A stretch of DNA of 64,000 bases from Streptomyces sp. MMBL 11-1 (GTDB taxonomy: Bacteria > Actinomycetota > Actinomycetes > Streptomycetales > Streptomycetaceae), in NCBI RefSeq assembly GCF_028622875.1, contig NZ_CP117709.1, positions 3,100,001 to 3,164,000 on the forward strand, given 5' to 3'. Both the position numbers and the translations under genes were made by a program. Numbering within the stretch: the first letter of the stretch is position 1; each line of letters opens with the position of its first letter. Of the stretch, positions 17,831 to 26,005 are shown piece after piece. Below the pieces are notes generated by a model that was not told where the DNA came from, did not search any database, and worked only from the letters and a program-made list of their open reading frames with translations.

Positions 17831-17859
17831 GAACCGTCCGGGCGGCCCGGACGGGCTGG
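17806..17859. terminator. Nested hairpin terminator between HAD and PBP genes
   Basis: The outer arms CCAGCCCGTCCGG (17806-17818) and their complement (17847-17859) enclose an inner hairpin GGACGG-AA-CCGTCC (17826-17839). Convergent gene ends on both sides suit a bidirectional terminator. Confidence 0.75.
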
Positions 17860-17909
17860 AGTAGGCGCCCCCCGGACGCCGGGCCCTGGGTCCTGTCGTC
17901 AAACTGGCC

Positions 17910-19394
17910 CTAGTCGCCCAGCACCGCCTGCATCACGCTCTTCGCGATCGGGGCGCCGAGCCGGCCGCCCGAGATGTCGGAGCGGGAGATGTCCATGTCG
18001 GTCGGGTCGATGAACACGGCGACCGCGACCGAACGGCCGTCGTCCTTCTTGCCGTAGCTGACGAACCAGCCGTACGGGACCTTGTCGCGGACGTCCACGC
18101 CGCGCTGGGCGGTGCCCGTCTTGCCGCCGACCGTCACACCGTCGATCAGGGCGCGCTGGGCGCTGCCCTCCTTCGCGGTGTGCTCCATCATCTCCTGGAC
18201 CTTCTTCGCCGTCTCCGGCGAGACCGCCTGGCTCATCTCCATCGGCTCGTTCTTCTCCAGCGTGGAGAGGTCCGGGCCGCGCAGCTCGTCGACGATGTAG
18301 GGCTGCATCAGCTTGCCGTCGTTGGCGAGGGCGGCGGTGACCATCGCCATCTGCATCGGGGTGCTGGTGAGGCTGCCCTGGCCCATGCCGGTGAGGGCCG
18401 TGCCGGGCTTGTCGAGCTTCGGCGGGTAGAGGCTCTTCGTGGCGAGCATGTCGCCGAACTCCTCCGCGTACACGTCCTCGTTGAAGCCGAACTTCTCCGC
18501 CGTCTCCCGCATCCGGTCCTCGCCCAGTTCGGACGCCGCGTCGAGGAAGACGTTGTTGCAGGAGTACTGCATGGCGGTCTTCATCGACGCCTTGTTGCAC
18601 ACCGCGTCGCCCGCCTCGCTGCCGATCTTGTTGCTGGAGAGCGGCAGGGGGTACGGGGACACCGCGTCCGTCTTGGCGTCCACGTCCGTGACCACGCCGT
18701 GCTCCAGCGCCGCCGCGGCGGTGAGGATCTTGAAGGTGGAGCCGGGCGGGTAGGTCTCGCGCAGCGGGCGGTTGGCCAGCGGCTTGCCCTTCTTCTTCTC
18801 CAGCGCCGTGAAGCGGTCGCTCTCCTTGAACGAGATCCCGGCGAAGGTCTCGGGGTCGTACGAGGGCGTGGAGACCAAGGACAGCACCTTGCCGGTGCGC
18901 GGGTCCAGGGCGACCACCGCGCCCCGGGCGCCCAGGTCCGTCAGCCCCTTGTAGGCCGCCTTCTGCGCCTTGGCGTCGATCGTGGTGATCACGTCGCCGC
19001 CGCGCCGGGGCTGCCCCGTCAGGATGTCCTTGGCGTGCCGGAAGGCGAACCGGTCGTCCTGGCCGCTGAGGACACTGTCGTAGGTCCGCTCCAGCAGCGA
19101 GGTGCCCCGGGACTGGGAGGCGTACCCGGTGACGGGCGCGTACATCGGGCCGTCCTTGTTGGTCCGCAGGAACGCGTAGTCGCGGCTCTCGGTCTCCTTC
19201 GACCCGGTGATCGCCTTGCCGCCGACGATGATGTCGCCGCGCGGGGTGGAGAACCGTTCGAACCTCACCCGGGCGTTGTTCTCGTGCTGGGCCAGCTCCT
19301 GGCGGTCGACGTGCTGGAGCCAGTTGGCCCGCAGCAGCAGGGCCAGCACCAGCAGCCCGCAGAAGATGGCTATGTGCCGCAACGGCCTGTTCAT
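17910..19394 (-). CDS. Class B penicillin-binding protein (transpeptidase)
   Basis: 494 aa; cross-links cell-wall peptidoglycan outside the membrane. One N-terminal membrane helix (about 7-23), then a PBP dimerisation domain and the transpeptidase domain with all three motifs: S219-TFK (active serine), S278-C-N and K425-TGT. This is the PBP2/FtsI-type set, length as expected for the streptomycete PbpA group. ATG 19394 is preceded by GGGGAG. No rodA/ftsW partner lies beside it here. Catalytic residues are intact, so it should be active and penicillin-sensitive. Confidence 0.94.
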   Translation of the reverse strand: MNRPLRHIAIFCGLLVLALLLRANWLQHVDRQELAQHENNARVRFERFSTPRGDIIVGGKAITGSKETESRDYAFLRTNKDGPMYAPVTGYASQSRGTSLLERTYDSVLSGQDDRFAFRHAKDILTGQPRRGGDVITTIDAKAQKAAYKGLTDLGARGAVVALDPRTGKVLSLVSTPSYDPETFAGISFKESDRFTALEKKKGKPLANRPLRETYPPGSTFKILTAAAALEHGVVTDVDAKTDAVSPYPLPLSSNKIGSEAGDAVCNKASMKTAMQYSCNNVFLDAASELGEDRMRETAEKFGFNEDVYAEEFGDMLATKSLYPPKLDKPGTALTGMGQGSLTSTPMQMAMVTAALANDGKLMQPYIVDELRGPDLSTLEKNEPMEMSQAVSPETAKKVQEMMEHTAKEGSAQRALIDGVTVGGKTGTAQRGVDVRDKVPYGWFVSYGKKDDGRSVAVAVFIDPTDMDISRSDISGGRLGAPIAKSVMQAVLGD

Positions 19395-19549
19395 TCCACT
19401 CCCCACCCGGGCGGGCTCCGGTCCGTACGACGGGGGGCCCGCCGACCGGGCCCGCGTATGCGTTCCCCGGTGAACAAGGATGCCTTGTGGGCGTGTGCGG
19501 TTGCACCGGCGGCCCCGGTCGCCCCTCATCAGGGGGACGGGGCGTAGGC

Positions 19550-19681
19550 GTCAGGGGTACGCGGCGTGAGCGCCGGAGATACGCGACGTAGTCGTCAGAG
19601 GTACGCGGCGTAGCCGTCAGAGGTACGCGGCGTAGGCGTCAGAGGTACGCGGCGTAGGCGTCAGAGGTACGCGGCGTAGTC
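19550..19681. repeat. Six-copy 22-bp tandem repeat at the 3' end of the oxidoreductase gene
   Basis: Six consecutive 22-bp units (19550, 19572, 19594, 19616, 19638, 19660). The four nearest the gene differ at one or two bases; the two far ones are more decayed. The unit at 19660 is the native 3' end of the oxidoreductase gene, including its stop at 19661-19663. It looks like slippage copies of the gene tail spreading downstream. Confidence 0.9.
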
Positions 19682-20506
19682 GTCCAGCGTCCGCAGGACC
19701 TCCGGTTCGTCCGCCGGGGGCAGCTGGAGCACGACCTCCTCGATGCCCAGATCCGCGTAGTGGGCGAGCTTCCCGGGGCTGGGCAGGACCGCGTACGGCA
19801 CCACCCGGAGGTCCTTCGGGTCGCGCCCGGCCTCCTCCCAGACCGTCCGGAGCTTCGGCAGGGACGCGGTGAGGCCCCCGCCGCCGATGGGCAGCCAGCC
19901 GTCCGCGTACTCCGCGATGTGCGCGAACAGCTTCGGGCCCGCCCCGCCGCCGATCAGGGTGCGCGGGCCGTTGACCGGGCCGCGCGGCCGCCGGGCCGGC
20001 TTGGGGTGCGCCTCGCTCGCCCGCACCGACCCGAAGGCGCCCTCGTACGCGGTCGGCTCGTCCGCCCACAGGGCCCGCATGAGCGCCATCCGGTCCCGGA
20101 CCAGGTCCCGGCGCGTCGGCCACTCCACCCCGTGGTCGGCCGCCTCCTCGACGTTCCAGCCGTAGCCGATGCCGAGGGTGAACCGGCCGCCGGAGAGGTG
20201 GTCCAGGGTGGCCGCCTGTTTGGCGAGGCCGATCGGGTCGTGCTGGGCGACCAGGGTGATGCCGGTGCCCAGGGCGAGGCGCTCGGTGACGGCGGCGGCC
20301 TGGCCGAGGGCGACGAAGGGGTCCAGGGTGCGGCCGTACTCCCGGGGCAGCTCACCGCCCATCGGGGACGGCGTGCTGCGGATCACCGGAATGTGCGTGT
20401 GCTCGGGCAGATACAGTCCGCCGAACCCCCGCTGCTCCAGTTCGCGGGCGAGCCTGACCGGGGTCACCGTCTCGTCGGTGAGGAAGATCGTTGTGGAGAT
20501 CCGCAT
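19661..20506 (-). CDS. LLM-class F420-dependent oxidoreductase
   Basis: 281-aa luciferase-like monooxygenase fold enzyme of the F420-dependent TIGR03619-like group. Visible: GGLYLPEHTHIPV, ERLALGTGITLVAQHDP and the cofactor-side loop SGGRFTLGIGYGWNVEE with the family's conserved GxGxGW. These enzymes use reduced F420 to reduce diverse substrates. ATG 20506 has GGAGG eight bases upstream. Its last codons (DDYAAYL, stop) lie inside the 22-bp repeat, of which downstream copies spread out of the gene. The cofactor is made with FbiC, three genes away. Confidence 0.9.
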   Translation of the reverse strand: MRISTTIFLTDETVTPVRLARELEQRGFGGLYLPEHTHIPVIRSTPSPMGGELPREYGRTLDPFVALGQAAAVTERLALGTGITLVAQHDPIGLAKQAATLDHLSGGRFTLGIGYGWNVEEAADHGVEWPTRRDLVRDRMALMRALWADEPTAYEGAFGSVRASEAHPKPARRPRGPVNGPRTLIGGGAGPKLFAHIAEYADGWLPIGGGGLTASLPKLRTVWEEAGRDPKDLRVVPYAVLPSPGKLAHYADLGIEEVVLQLPPADEPEVLRTLDDYAAYL

Positions 20507-20626
20507 CGAGAACACCTCCGTCGTCCGTCAGCGCGTCATGCGTGCGAAGGGCCAAGGTATGCCGTACGACAAGGAAATCCGAGACCGTCGCCCGTGTGCG
20601 ACGGAAGCGGAGGGAGAGGAGCTGCG

Positions 20627-21121
20627 ATGGGGCCGGGACTGGGACCGGGAAGGGGAACGGGGCCGGGGCTGGGGTACTTCCTGCTGCCGGCGGGCGGCGC
20701 GCTGAGCCTGACCGGGGTCGCCACCGGCAACGGCACGCTGATCAGCCTGAGCTGGATCATGTGGGTGCTCGGGATCCTGCTGCTGTTCCGGAACCGTTCC
20801 CGCCGCCCCGTCGATCCGCGGAAGCTCGCGGCGGCTGCCGCCGCCGGGGACGCCCGGGCCGTACGGGGGCTGCGGGCGCTCGGCCTGGCCGCGCGGGCCG
20901 AGGGGCGTCCCGACGCGGCCGAGCGGCTGCTGCGGCAGGCGGTGGAGGCCGGTGACGTGGAGTCGATGTGGGAGCTGGGCCGCCTGGTCGAGCAGCGCGA
21001 GGGCCTGGCGGCGGCGGAGCCGTGGTTCCGGATGGCGGCCCAGGGCGGGCACGCGGTGGCCAGGCGGCTGTTCCGGCCGGGCGGCGCGCTGCACCCGGAC
21101 GGGTCGGACCCGGCCCCGTGA
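20627..21121 (+). CDS. Membrane-anchored Sel1/TPR-like protein
   Basis: 164 aa. The N-terminus is Gly/Pro-rich (GPGLGPGRGTGPG) then two membrane helices (about 16-30 and 36-53) and a cytoplasmic part of Sel1-like helical units: residues about 88-108, then AEPWFRMAAQGGHAVARRLF. Such repeats bind partner proteins. Ribosome binding site AGAGGAG lies upstream of ATG 20627. Sits divergent from the LLM oxidoreductase. Function not known. Confidence 0.75.
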   Translation: MGPGLGPGRGTGPGLGYFLLPAGGALSLTGVATGNGTLISLSWIMWVLGILLLFRNRSRRPVDPRKLAAAAAAGDARAVRGLRALGLAARAEGRPDAAERLLRQAVEAGDVESMWELGRLVEQREGLAAAEPWFRMAAQGGHAVARRLFRPGGALHPDGSDPAP

Positions 21122-21222
21122 CTCCCTCCGCGCCACGCGGGCCGCGGCGCGGCCACCCCGCGTCGTCGCCTCGCCCCTCGCCCGAGCCAGGTGGTTCCCG
21201 GCCACTCCCCACCCCTCGCGCT

Positions 21223-21241
21223 TTAGGTTAGCCTTACCTAA
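21223..21241. promoter_or_regulatory. Iron box (IdeR/DmdR-type)
   Basis: TTAGGTTAGCCTTACCTAA is a 19-bp near-palindrome matching the DmdR/IdeR operator consensus of actinobacteria. It lies about 50 bp before the siderophore-interacting protein gene, so this gene should be repressed when iron is plentiful. Confidence 0.9.
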
Positions 21242-21291
21242 AGTGACCTTCCGGGTATGGGCCGGGGCACCGGGGCGAGGCAGGAGACACC

Positions 21292-22020
21292 GTGGGGCAT
21301 GGCTGGGAAGGCGTCGTTCTCAAACTGTTCCGGGGGCGTGACTTCACCTTCACGGTGACCGGCTCGGAACGGGTCACCGACCGCTTCCACCGGGTGCGCG
21401 TGACCGATGGCGGGCTGCTCGCCGCGACCGGCGGGGCCCACCCGACGATGTGGGTGCGGCTGTGGTTCGAGAAGGACGGCAAGCCGCATCAGCGCGCCTA
21501 CACCCTGGTGGACCCCGACCCGGAGACGGGGACGTTCGCCCTGGAATTCGCCCTGCACGCGGGACCCGCCTGCGACTGGGCGACGACCGTCGAGATCGGC
21601 GGGACGATCGACGCGACGCTCCAGGGCAGCGGCTTCACGCTGCCCGATCCGGCGCCCACGCGGCTCTTCGTGATCGGTGACGCGGCGGCGCTGCCCGCGA
21701 TCAACTCCCTGCTGGACGCGGTCCCGTCGACCCCGGCGACGATCTGGTTCGAGACCGCGCACGAGGAGGACCGGAAGCTGCCGTTCCGCCTGGACGAGGC
21801 CCACCACACCCTGCACCACGTGGAGCGCGCCGAGGCGGGCGGGCGGCTCGTCTCCGAGGTGAGGGCGGCCCTGCCGGAGCTGCTGGGCGAGGACCACACG
21901 GACGCGTACGTCTGGGTCGCCTGCGACACGGCGACCACCCGGACCCTGTCGGCGTACCTCCGCAAGGAGCTGGGCCTGCCCAAGGACCGGGTGAACGCGC
22001 TGGGTTACTGGCGGCCGTAG
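21292..22020 (+). CDS. Siderophore-interacting protein (ferric-siderophore reductase)
   Basis: 242 aa, FAD-binding SIP family (ViuB/YqjH type), which reduces Fe(III)-siderophores in the cytoplasm. The FAD motif is RAYTLVDPD (family R-x-Y-T), with a following nucleotide-binding LFVIGDAAALPAINSLL and the C-terminal VWVACDTATTRTLSAYLRKE. The GTG at 21292 follows GGAGAC at proper spacing. An iron box just upstream shows control by iron. No siderophore synthase is near, so it acts with ones encoded elsewhere. Confidence 0.93.
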   Translation: MGHGWEGVVLKLFRGRDFTFTVTGSERVTDRFHRVRVTDGGLLAATGGAHPTMWVRLWFEKDGKPHQRAYTLVDPDPETGTFALEFALHAGPACDWATTVEIGGTIDATLQGSGFTLPDPAPTRLFVIGDAAALPAINSLLDAVPSTPATIWFETAHEEDRKLPFRLDEAHHTLHHVERAEAGGRLVSEVRAALPELLGEDHTDAYVWVACDTATTRTLSAYLRKELGLPKDRVNALGYWRP

Positions 22021-22038
22021 GGTCCAGCAGCTGCGGCA

Positions 22039-22102
22039 CCGGGGCGGTACCGGGGGTTCCGGCCGGCCCGACGCCGGGGCGGTACCGGGTTCCGGCCGGC
22101 CC
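22039..22102. repeat. Direct repeat of about 31 bp in the SIP / DUF6463 gap
   Basis: Two copies (22039-22070 and 22074-22102) share CCGGGGCGGTACCGGG and TTCCGGCCGGCCC; the second lacks two bases. They fill the 103-bp gap between two convergent genes. Confidence 0.8.
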
Positions 22103-22123
22103 CGGCGCTCGCCGTGCGCGAGC

Positions 22124-22492
22124 CTACGCACCGCCCCTGGACCGCAGTGCCCTGCGCAGCAGGACGCCGCCGATTCCCACCAGGCTCGGGAACCCGCTCT
22201 TCGGCATGGCCACCGTGCCCACCACGCCGACGGCGGCCAGGGCGATGCCCGCCGCGCGCTGGGCCGGGATGTCGTCGTGCTCCTCCGCCGAGCTCAGCAG
22301 GCGGCCGCCCAGCCACAGGGTGGGGGCGGCGGCCATGAACCAGAAGGCGGCGGCACGGTCGCCCCGGTCGGGCACGGAGTCGACCACGTCCCGCCCCAGT
22401 TCGGCGAGCACGTCGCGGTAGATCACCGCCCCGACCGCACCGTGGGCGATACCGACCACCTGGAGCCAGCGCCCCATCGAACGTCGCGTCAT
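22124..22492 (-). CDS. Small integral membrane protein, DUF6463-type
   Basis: 122 aa with four hydrophobic helices (about 10-28, 45-63, 78-92, 98-112) and the start RSMGRWLQVVGIAHGAVGAV typical of a small actinobacterial membrane family, probably DUF6463. No catalytic residues. ATG 22492 has TACGAT six bases upstream, so leaderless transcription is likely. It lies downstream of the permease gene on the same strand, with 35 bp between. Confidence 0.75.
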   Translation of the reverse strand: MTRRSMGRWLQVVGIAHGAVGAVIYRDVLAELGRDVVDSVPDRGDRAAAFWFMAAAPTLWLGGRLLSSAEEHDDIPAQRAAGIALAAVGVVGTVAMPKSGFPSLVGIGGVLLRRALRSRGGA

Positions 22493-22498
22493 GGCCTC

Positions 22499-22504
22499 AT
22501 CGTA
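22499..22504 (-). promoter_or_regulatory. -10 box of leaderless DUF6463-type gene
   Basis: TACGAT (minus strand) six bases before ATG 22492. Confidence 0.5.
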
Positions 22505-22527
22505 GGAGGCGTCGCGCGGGCCAGGGG

Positions 22528-24114
22528 TCAGTCCTCGACCACGAGGGCCGGGGTCTCCTTCGTCAGGACCTCGCCCCGGAAGAACGCCGGACTGCGGCGT
22601 TCCATCGCGACCATGAGCACCACGCCGAGGAGCAGCAGCCCGACCCCGATGACGAACACCGACCCGACGCCGAGGACGGAGGATCCGGAGCCGTACGCCG
22701 GGTCCCACATGTCGTAGAGGGTCTTGGCGAAGACGGCGGCGAGCAGGACGCCGCCGAGCAGCGGGAAGAGGCCCTTGAAGACCAGGTCCCGGGCGGAGCG
22801 GGCCAGTTCGGCGCGGAAGTACCAGACGCAGGCGAAGGCGGTCAGCGCGTAGTAGAAGCAGATCATGAGGCCGAGCGCGTAGATGGTGTCGACCAGGACG
22901 TGCTCGCTGACCAGGGTCATCACGGTGTAGAAGACGCCGGTGCCGATGCCCGCCGTGATCGTCGCCCGGCCAGGGGTCCTGAAGCGGGGGTGGACCTTGG
23001 CGTACGAGGCCGGCATCGCCTCGTACGCGGACATCGCGAGCACCGTGCGGGCGACCGGGATGAACGTGGTCTGGAGGCTGGCGGCGGCCGAGGCGAGGAC
23101 GGCGACGAAGAGCAGCACGCCGAGGCCGGGGCCCATCACCGGTCCGGCGAGGGCGGCGAAGACGTTGTCGGAGGTCTCCGGGTTGGCGAGGCCGAGCCCG
23201 GAGGTGCCGGAGCCGACGGCCATCTGCGCGGCGATGCCGGTGGCGAGGTAGGAGCCGACCAGGACGACCATCGCGATGAGGGCCGCGCGGCCGGGGGTCT
23301 TCTCGCTGCCGGTGGTCTCCTCGTTGGCGGTCAGACAGGCGTCCCAGCCCCAGAACATGAAGATCGAGAGGGAGAGCCCGGCGGTGAAGGCCGCGAAGGA
23401 CTGGACGGCGAAGGGGTTCAGCCAGGACCAGGAGAAGTCGAGCGAGGAGGCGAACTCCGGCGCGCCGCTGCCCGCCCTGCTCAGGGCCATCACCACGAAC
23501 ACGGCGAGGACGGCCAACTGGAGCCCGACCAGGGCGTACTGGATGCCCTTGGTGGCGGTCATCCCCCGGTAGCTGATGGCGGTGGCGACGGCGATGAGGA
23601 CGAGGCACGTGAGGATGTGGACCGGCTTGCTGTCGTCCAGGGCGGCGACCGACGCGCTGCCGGTGATCTCCCCCGCGAGCAGCCAGAAGTACGAGGTGGC
23701 GACGCCCGCCAGGTTGGACAACACGATGATCGTCGCGATGACCAGGCCCCAGCCGCACATCCAGCCGACGCGGGGGCCGAACGCCTTCACCGTCCAGGTG
23801 AAGGACGTACCGCAGTCCGGCATCGCCCGGTTCAGCTCGCGGTAGGCGAAGGCCACGAGCAGCATCGGCAGGAATCCGGCCAGGAAGACGGCGGGCATCT
23901 GCACGCCGACCTCTCCGGCGGTGGAGCCGAGGGTGGAGGTCAGGCAGTAGACGGGGGCGACGGTGGAGACGCCGATGACGGCGCTGCCCATGAGGCCGAC
24001 GGAGTTCCCGCCGAGCCCCTTGCCGCGTACGCCGCCCCGGCCGTCACCGCCGTCGGCCGGGGCGCTTCCCCGTACCGTGTCTCCGGCCCGTGGCCGCGCG
24101 TCCAGCTGAGTCAT
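22528..24114 (-). CDS. APC-family amino-acid/amine permease
   Basis: 528 aa with about twelve membrane helices. The N-terminal helix motif IGVSTVAPVYCLTSTLG and FAYRELNRAMPDCGTSFTWT match the APC superfamily of proton-driven amino-acid permeases; conserved WGWDACLTANEE (about helix 6/7) occurs in the EAT/glutamate-cadaverine type. The substrate is unknown. Start 24114 is chosen because TAGCGT sits seven bases upstream with no Shine-Dalgarno; an in-frame TTG at 24192 gives a 26-residue longer form and is less likely. Nested inverted repeats lie in the upstream region. Confidence 0.88.
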   Translation of the reverse strand: MTQLDARPRAGDTVRGSAPADGGDGRGGVRGKGLGGNSVGLMGSAVIGVSTVAPVYCLTSTLGSTAGEVGVQMPAVFLAGFLPMLLVAFAYRELNRAMPDCGTSFTWTVKAFGPRVGWMCGWGLVIATIIVLSNLAGVATSYFWLLAGEITGSASVAALDDSKPVHILTCLVLIAVATAISYRGMTATKGIQYALVGLQLAVLAVFVVMALSRAGSGAPEFASSLDFSWSWLNPFAVQSFAAFTAGLSLSIFMFWGWDACLTANEETTGSEKTPGRAALIAMVVLVGSYLATGIAAQMAVGSGTSGLGLANPETSDNVFAALAGPVMGPGLGVLLFVAVLASAAASLQTTFIPVARTVLAMSAYEAMPASYAKVHPRFRTPGRATITAGIGTGVFYTVMTLVSEHVLVDTIYALGLMICFYYALTAFACVWYFRAELARSARDLVFKGLFPLLGGVLLAAVFAKTLYDMWDPAYGSGSSVLGVGSVFVIGVGLLLLGVVLMVAMERRSPAFFRGEVLTKETPALVVED

Positions 24115-24121
24115 GAGGAGG

Positions 24122-24127
24122 ACGCTA
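24122..24127 (-). promoter_or_regulatory. -10 box of leaderless permease gene
   Basis: TAGCGT (minus strand) seven bases before ATG 24114. Confidence 0.55.
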
Positions 24128-24136
24128 TGCGCTGCG

Positions 24137-24183
24137 ATATCCACATCCGGAGCGCGAGACTCCAACGTCTCACCCTTGGATAT
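24137..24183. promoter_or_regulatory. Nested inverted repeats upstream of the permease gene
   Basis: ATATCCA (24137-24143) faces TGGATAT (24177-24183), and inside lies GAGAC-TCCAAC-GTCTC (24156-24171). These surround the -35 region and just upstream of the permease promoter, as expected of an operator or activator site. No regulator gene is adjacent. Confidence 0.6.
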
Positions 24184-24500
24184 ATCAGCCAACTCCCCAT
24201 GAACACTTCATCAATTCAAGGTCATATTCACATGGGACCTTGCATTGCATGCCGCTCGGCCGAGCCTGACGGCGTACGGTAATCGCAGCCCAGTCCGTTT
24301 TGTGGCGGTTCAAAATTTTCCCGTGCCCCGGGGAAACGACCTCGGCCGGGCCGGACGATCGCCCGACCGCGCTGACGCCTACCCCGCCGGGGCGGCGGGT
24401 GCCGATGAGTTTCACGGCCGCCGGAGGTCAGAAGTGGTAGCCAGGCCGGATCGACCGACGCGGGGGCGATCCGGCCGGCACACGGCACACGCCACCCGCA

Positions 24501-24528
24501 CCCGGCACCCGGCACCCGGCACCCGGCA
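24501..24528. repeat. 7-bp tandem repeat (CCCGGCA, four copies)
   Basis: Four perfect copies, with a shortened fifth in front, about 30 bp before the VOC-protein start. Confidence 0.85.
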
Positions 24529-24558
24529 CGAACGATCGACTGAGCGAGGAGAACGACC

Positions 24559-24963
24559 ATGACGGCTTCCACCGACGACAGCACCGACACCACCAGCACC
24601 GGGGGCATCACAGGCCTCGGGATCATCATCGGCAGCACCGACTCCGCCGCCCTGATCGCCTGGTACCGGGCCGCCCTGGAGCCCCTGGGCGCCCGCTGGG
24701 CGGAGCACCTCCTGATCGTCGGCCCCGGGGCGATCATCGGATTCGACGAACGGGACGACGTGGCGGACAAGGCCGCCGAGCCGGGTCGGCAGCTGATCAA
24801 CCTCACCGTGCGCGACATCCGGGCGGCCGAGAAGCATCTCAACACGCTCGGGGTGACCTGGGCGCGGCCCGTCGAGGACACCGGGGACGGCTGGTTCTTC
24901 TCCACGATCGTGGACCCGGTGGGCAATTACGTCCAGATCCTCCAGGGCCCGGGAACACCCTGA
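24559..24963 (+). CDS. VOC-superfamily (glyoxalase-like) protein
   Basis: 134 aa; the single-domain vicinal-oxygen-chelate fold is visible in TGLGIIIGSTDSAALIAWYRAALEPLG and the C-terminal DPVGNYVQILQ signature. The family includes dioxygenases, glyoxalase I and resistance proteins. The usual metal ligands (His, Glu) are partly missing; a Gln appears in the final QILQ position, so enzymatic activity is uncertain. Ribosome binding site GAGGAG at suitable distance. A run of CCCGGCA repeats lies upstream. Confidence 0.85.
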   Translation: MTASTDDSTDTTSTGGITGLGIIIGSTDSAALIAWYRAALEPLGARWAEHLLIVGPGAIIGFDERDDVADKAAEPGRQLINLTVRDIRAAEKHLNTLGVTWARPVEDTGDGWFFSTIVDPVGNYVQILQGPGTP

Positions 24964-25279
24964 ATCCCGTCCTCCGCACGGCACGGGCGGTTACGTTGTC
25001 GAGGCCATCCGACCAAGGGGATTCCAGCACACGCGCCGAACGCGCCGAACGCGCCGAACATCCGGAAAAGGTCGGCGTCGCCCGCTCCGCCGGGAACGGG
25101 CCTCGTCGCCCTCTGCGACCTCACCGAACGGGAAGTGCTCTGTTCCGGCACGCCCGGACCGTACAAGAACAACTCACCACCGAGGGAGAGCAACCGAAGC
25201 ACCGGCCCCGTGGTCTGCTGCTGGCTGCCACAGCGGAACAGGCGGGCCTGCGGCAGCCGCCGCCCGGCCGGCCCACACC
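24964..25279. other. Gene-poor gap with a 9-bp tandem repeat
   Basis: No gene is supported in these 316 bases between convergent genes. It contains three copies of CGCGCCGAA (25032-25058). Short open stretches here have no coding bias. Confidence 0.6.
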
Positions 25280-25771
25280 TCACAGGTCCCGTACGACCCC
25301 GTCCGGATCGGCGGCGGCCTCCTCGGCGAACTCCGGGAAGTCCACGTTCGCGAGCTGGAGATTCCCGTGGACCATGTGGGCGGCGGCAGGAACCACACGC
25401 GCCTCGCGGGGCGGCGGCGCGTCGATGAGCTCCTGGTAGTACATCGGATCCAGGTCCTCGTCGTCATCGGCGCCGAGGTCGAGCGCGAGCAGCGGACGCA
25501 GGGGCGAGCGCATGGTGACGCCGTCCGCGAGGAACACCACACTCAGCTCCTCGTCCCGCGCCGCCACGACCAGAGCATCCTCGCTGGTCGCCCCGTCCCA
25601 CCGCCGGTCCTCGACCAGGTGTGCCGACGACTCCGATCGCCCCTCGTCCCCCGCGACACGGTCGAACTCGGCGACGACTTCCCGCCACGCGGCGTCATCG
25701 GTCCAGTCGGTCCGGATGACGAGAGGCGCCCACTCATCGGCCCTGACGATCTCCGACAACTCTTTCACCAT
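25280..25771 (-). CDS. Conserved hypothetical protein, DUF6924-like
   Basis: 163 aa, acidic. The opening WAPLVIRTDWTDDAAWREVV matches the short actinobacterial family with an RTD(F/W) signature that I believe is DUF6924. A later region DADDDEDLDPMYYQELI is also acidic. The start is uncertain: ATG 25771 has GGGGAG only three bases away, GTG 25768 has it at six, and an in-frame GTG at 25813 adds 14 residues. No function is known; it stands alone. Confidence 0.7.
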   Translation of the reverse strand: MVKELSEIVRADEWAPLVIRTDWTDDAAWREVVAEFDRVAGDEGRSESSAHLVEDRRWDGATSEDALVVAARDEELSVVFLADGVTMRSPLRPLLALDLGADDDEDLDPMYYQELIDAPPPREARVVPAAAHMVHGNLQLANVDFPEFAEEAAADPDGVVRDL

Positions 25772-26005
25772 CTGCTCCCCGGCCCGTACGGTCAACTCAC
25801 GGAACCCTCCCACGCACTGCTGACAGCCACCCGCGCGCGTGGGTGATCGATACCCAAGAGGGGCGGCGGTGCCGCAGGCGGCCGGCGGTCAGCGGTCAAC
25901 GTTCAGCGGGCGGGACGTTCTCGGCCCGCCTTCCGCATGGCTGCGCACCAACGTGGCGTCCGTTTCCTGCCAGCAACAGCCCGTGGGCCGATCCAGCATG
26001 GGCGC

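Noticed and set aside
24127..24282. Plus-strand ORF of 51 codons starting after GAGGAGG
   Set aside because: The GAGGAGG seems a good ribosome site, but on the other strand the same bases are the spacer between TAGCGT and the permease ATG. The peptide has no family and low coding bias.
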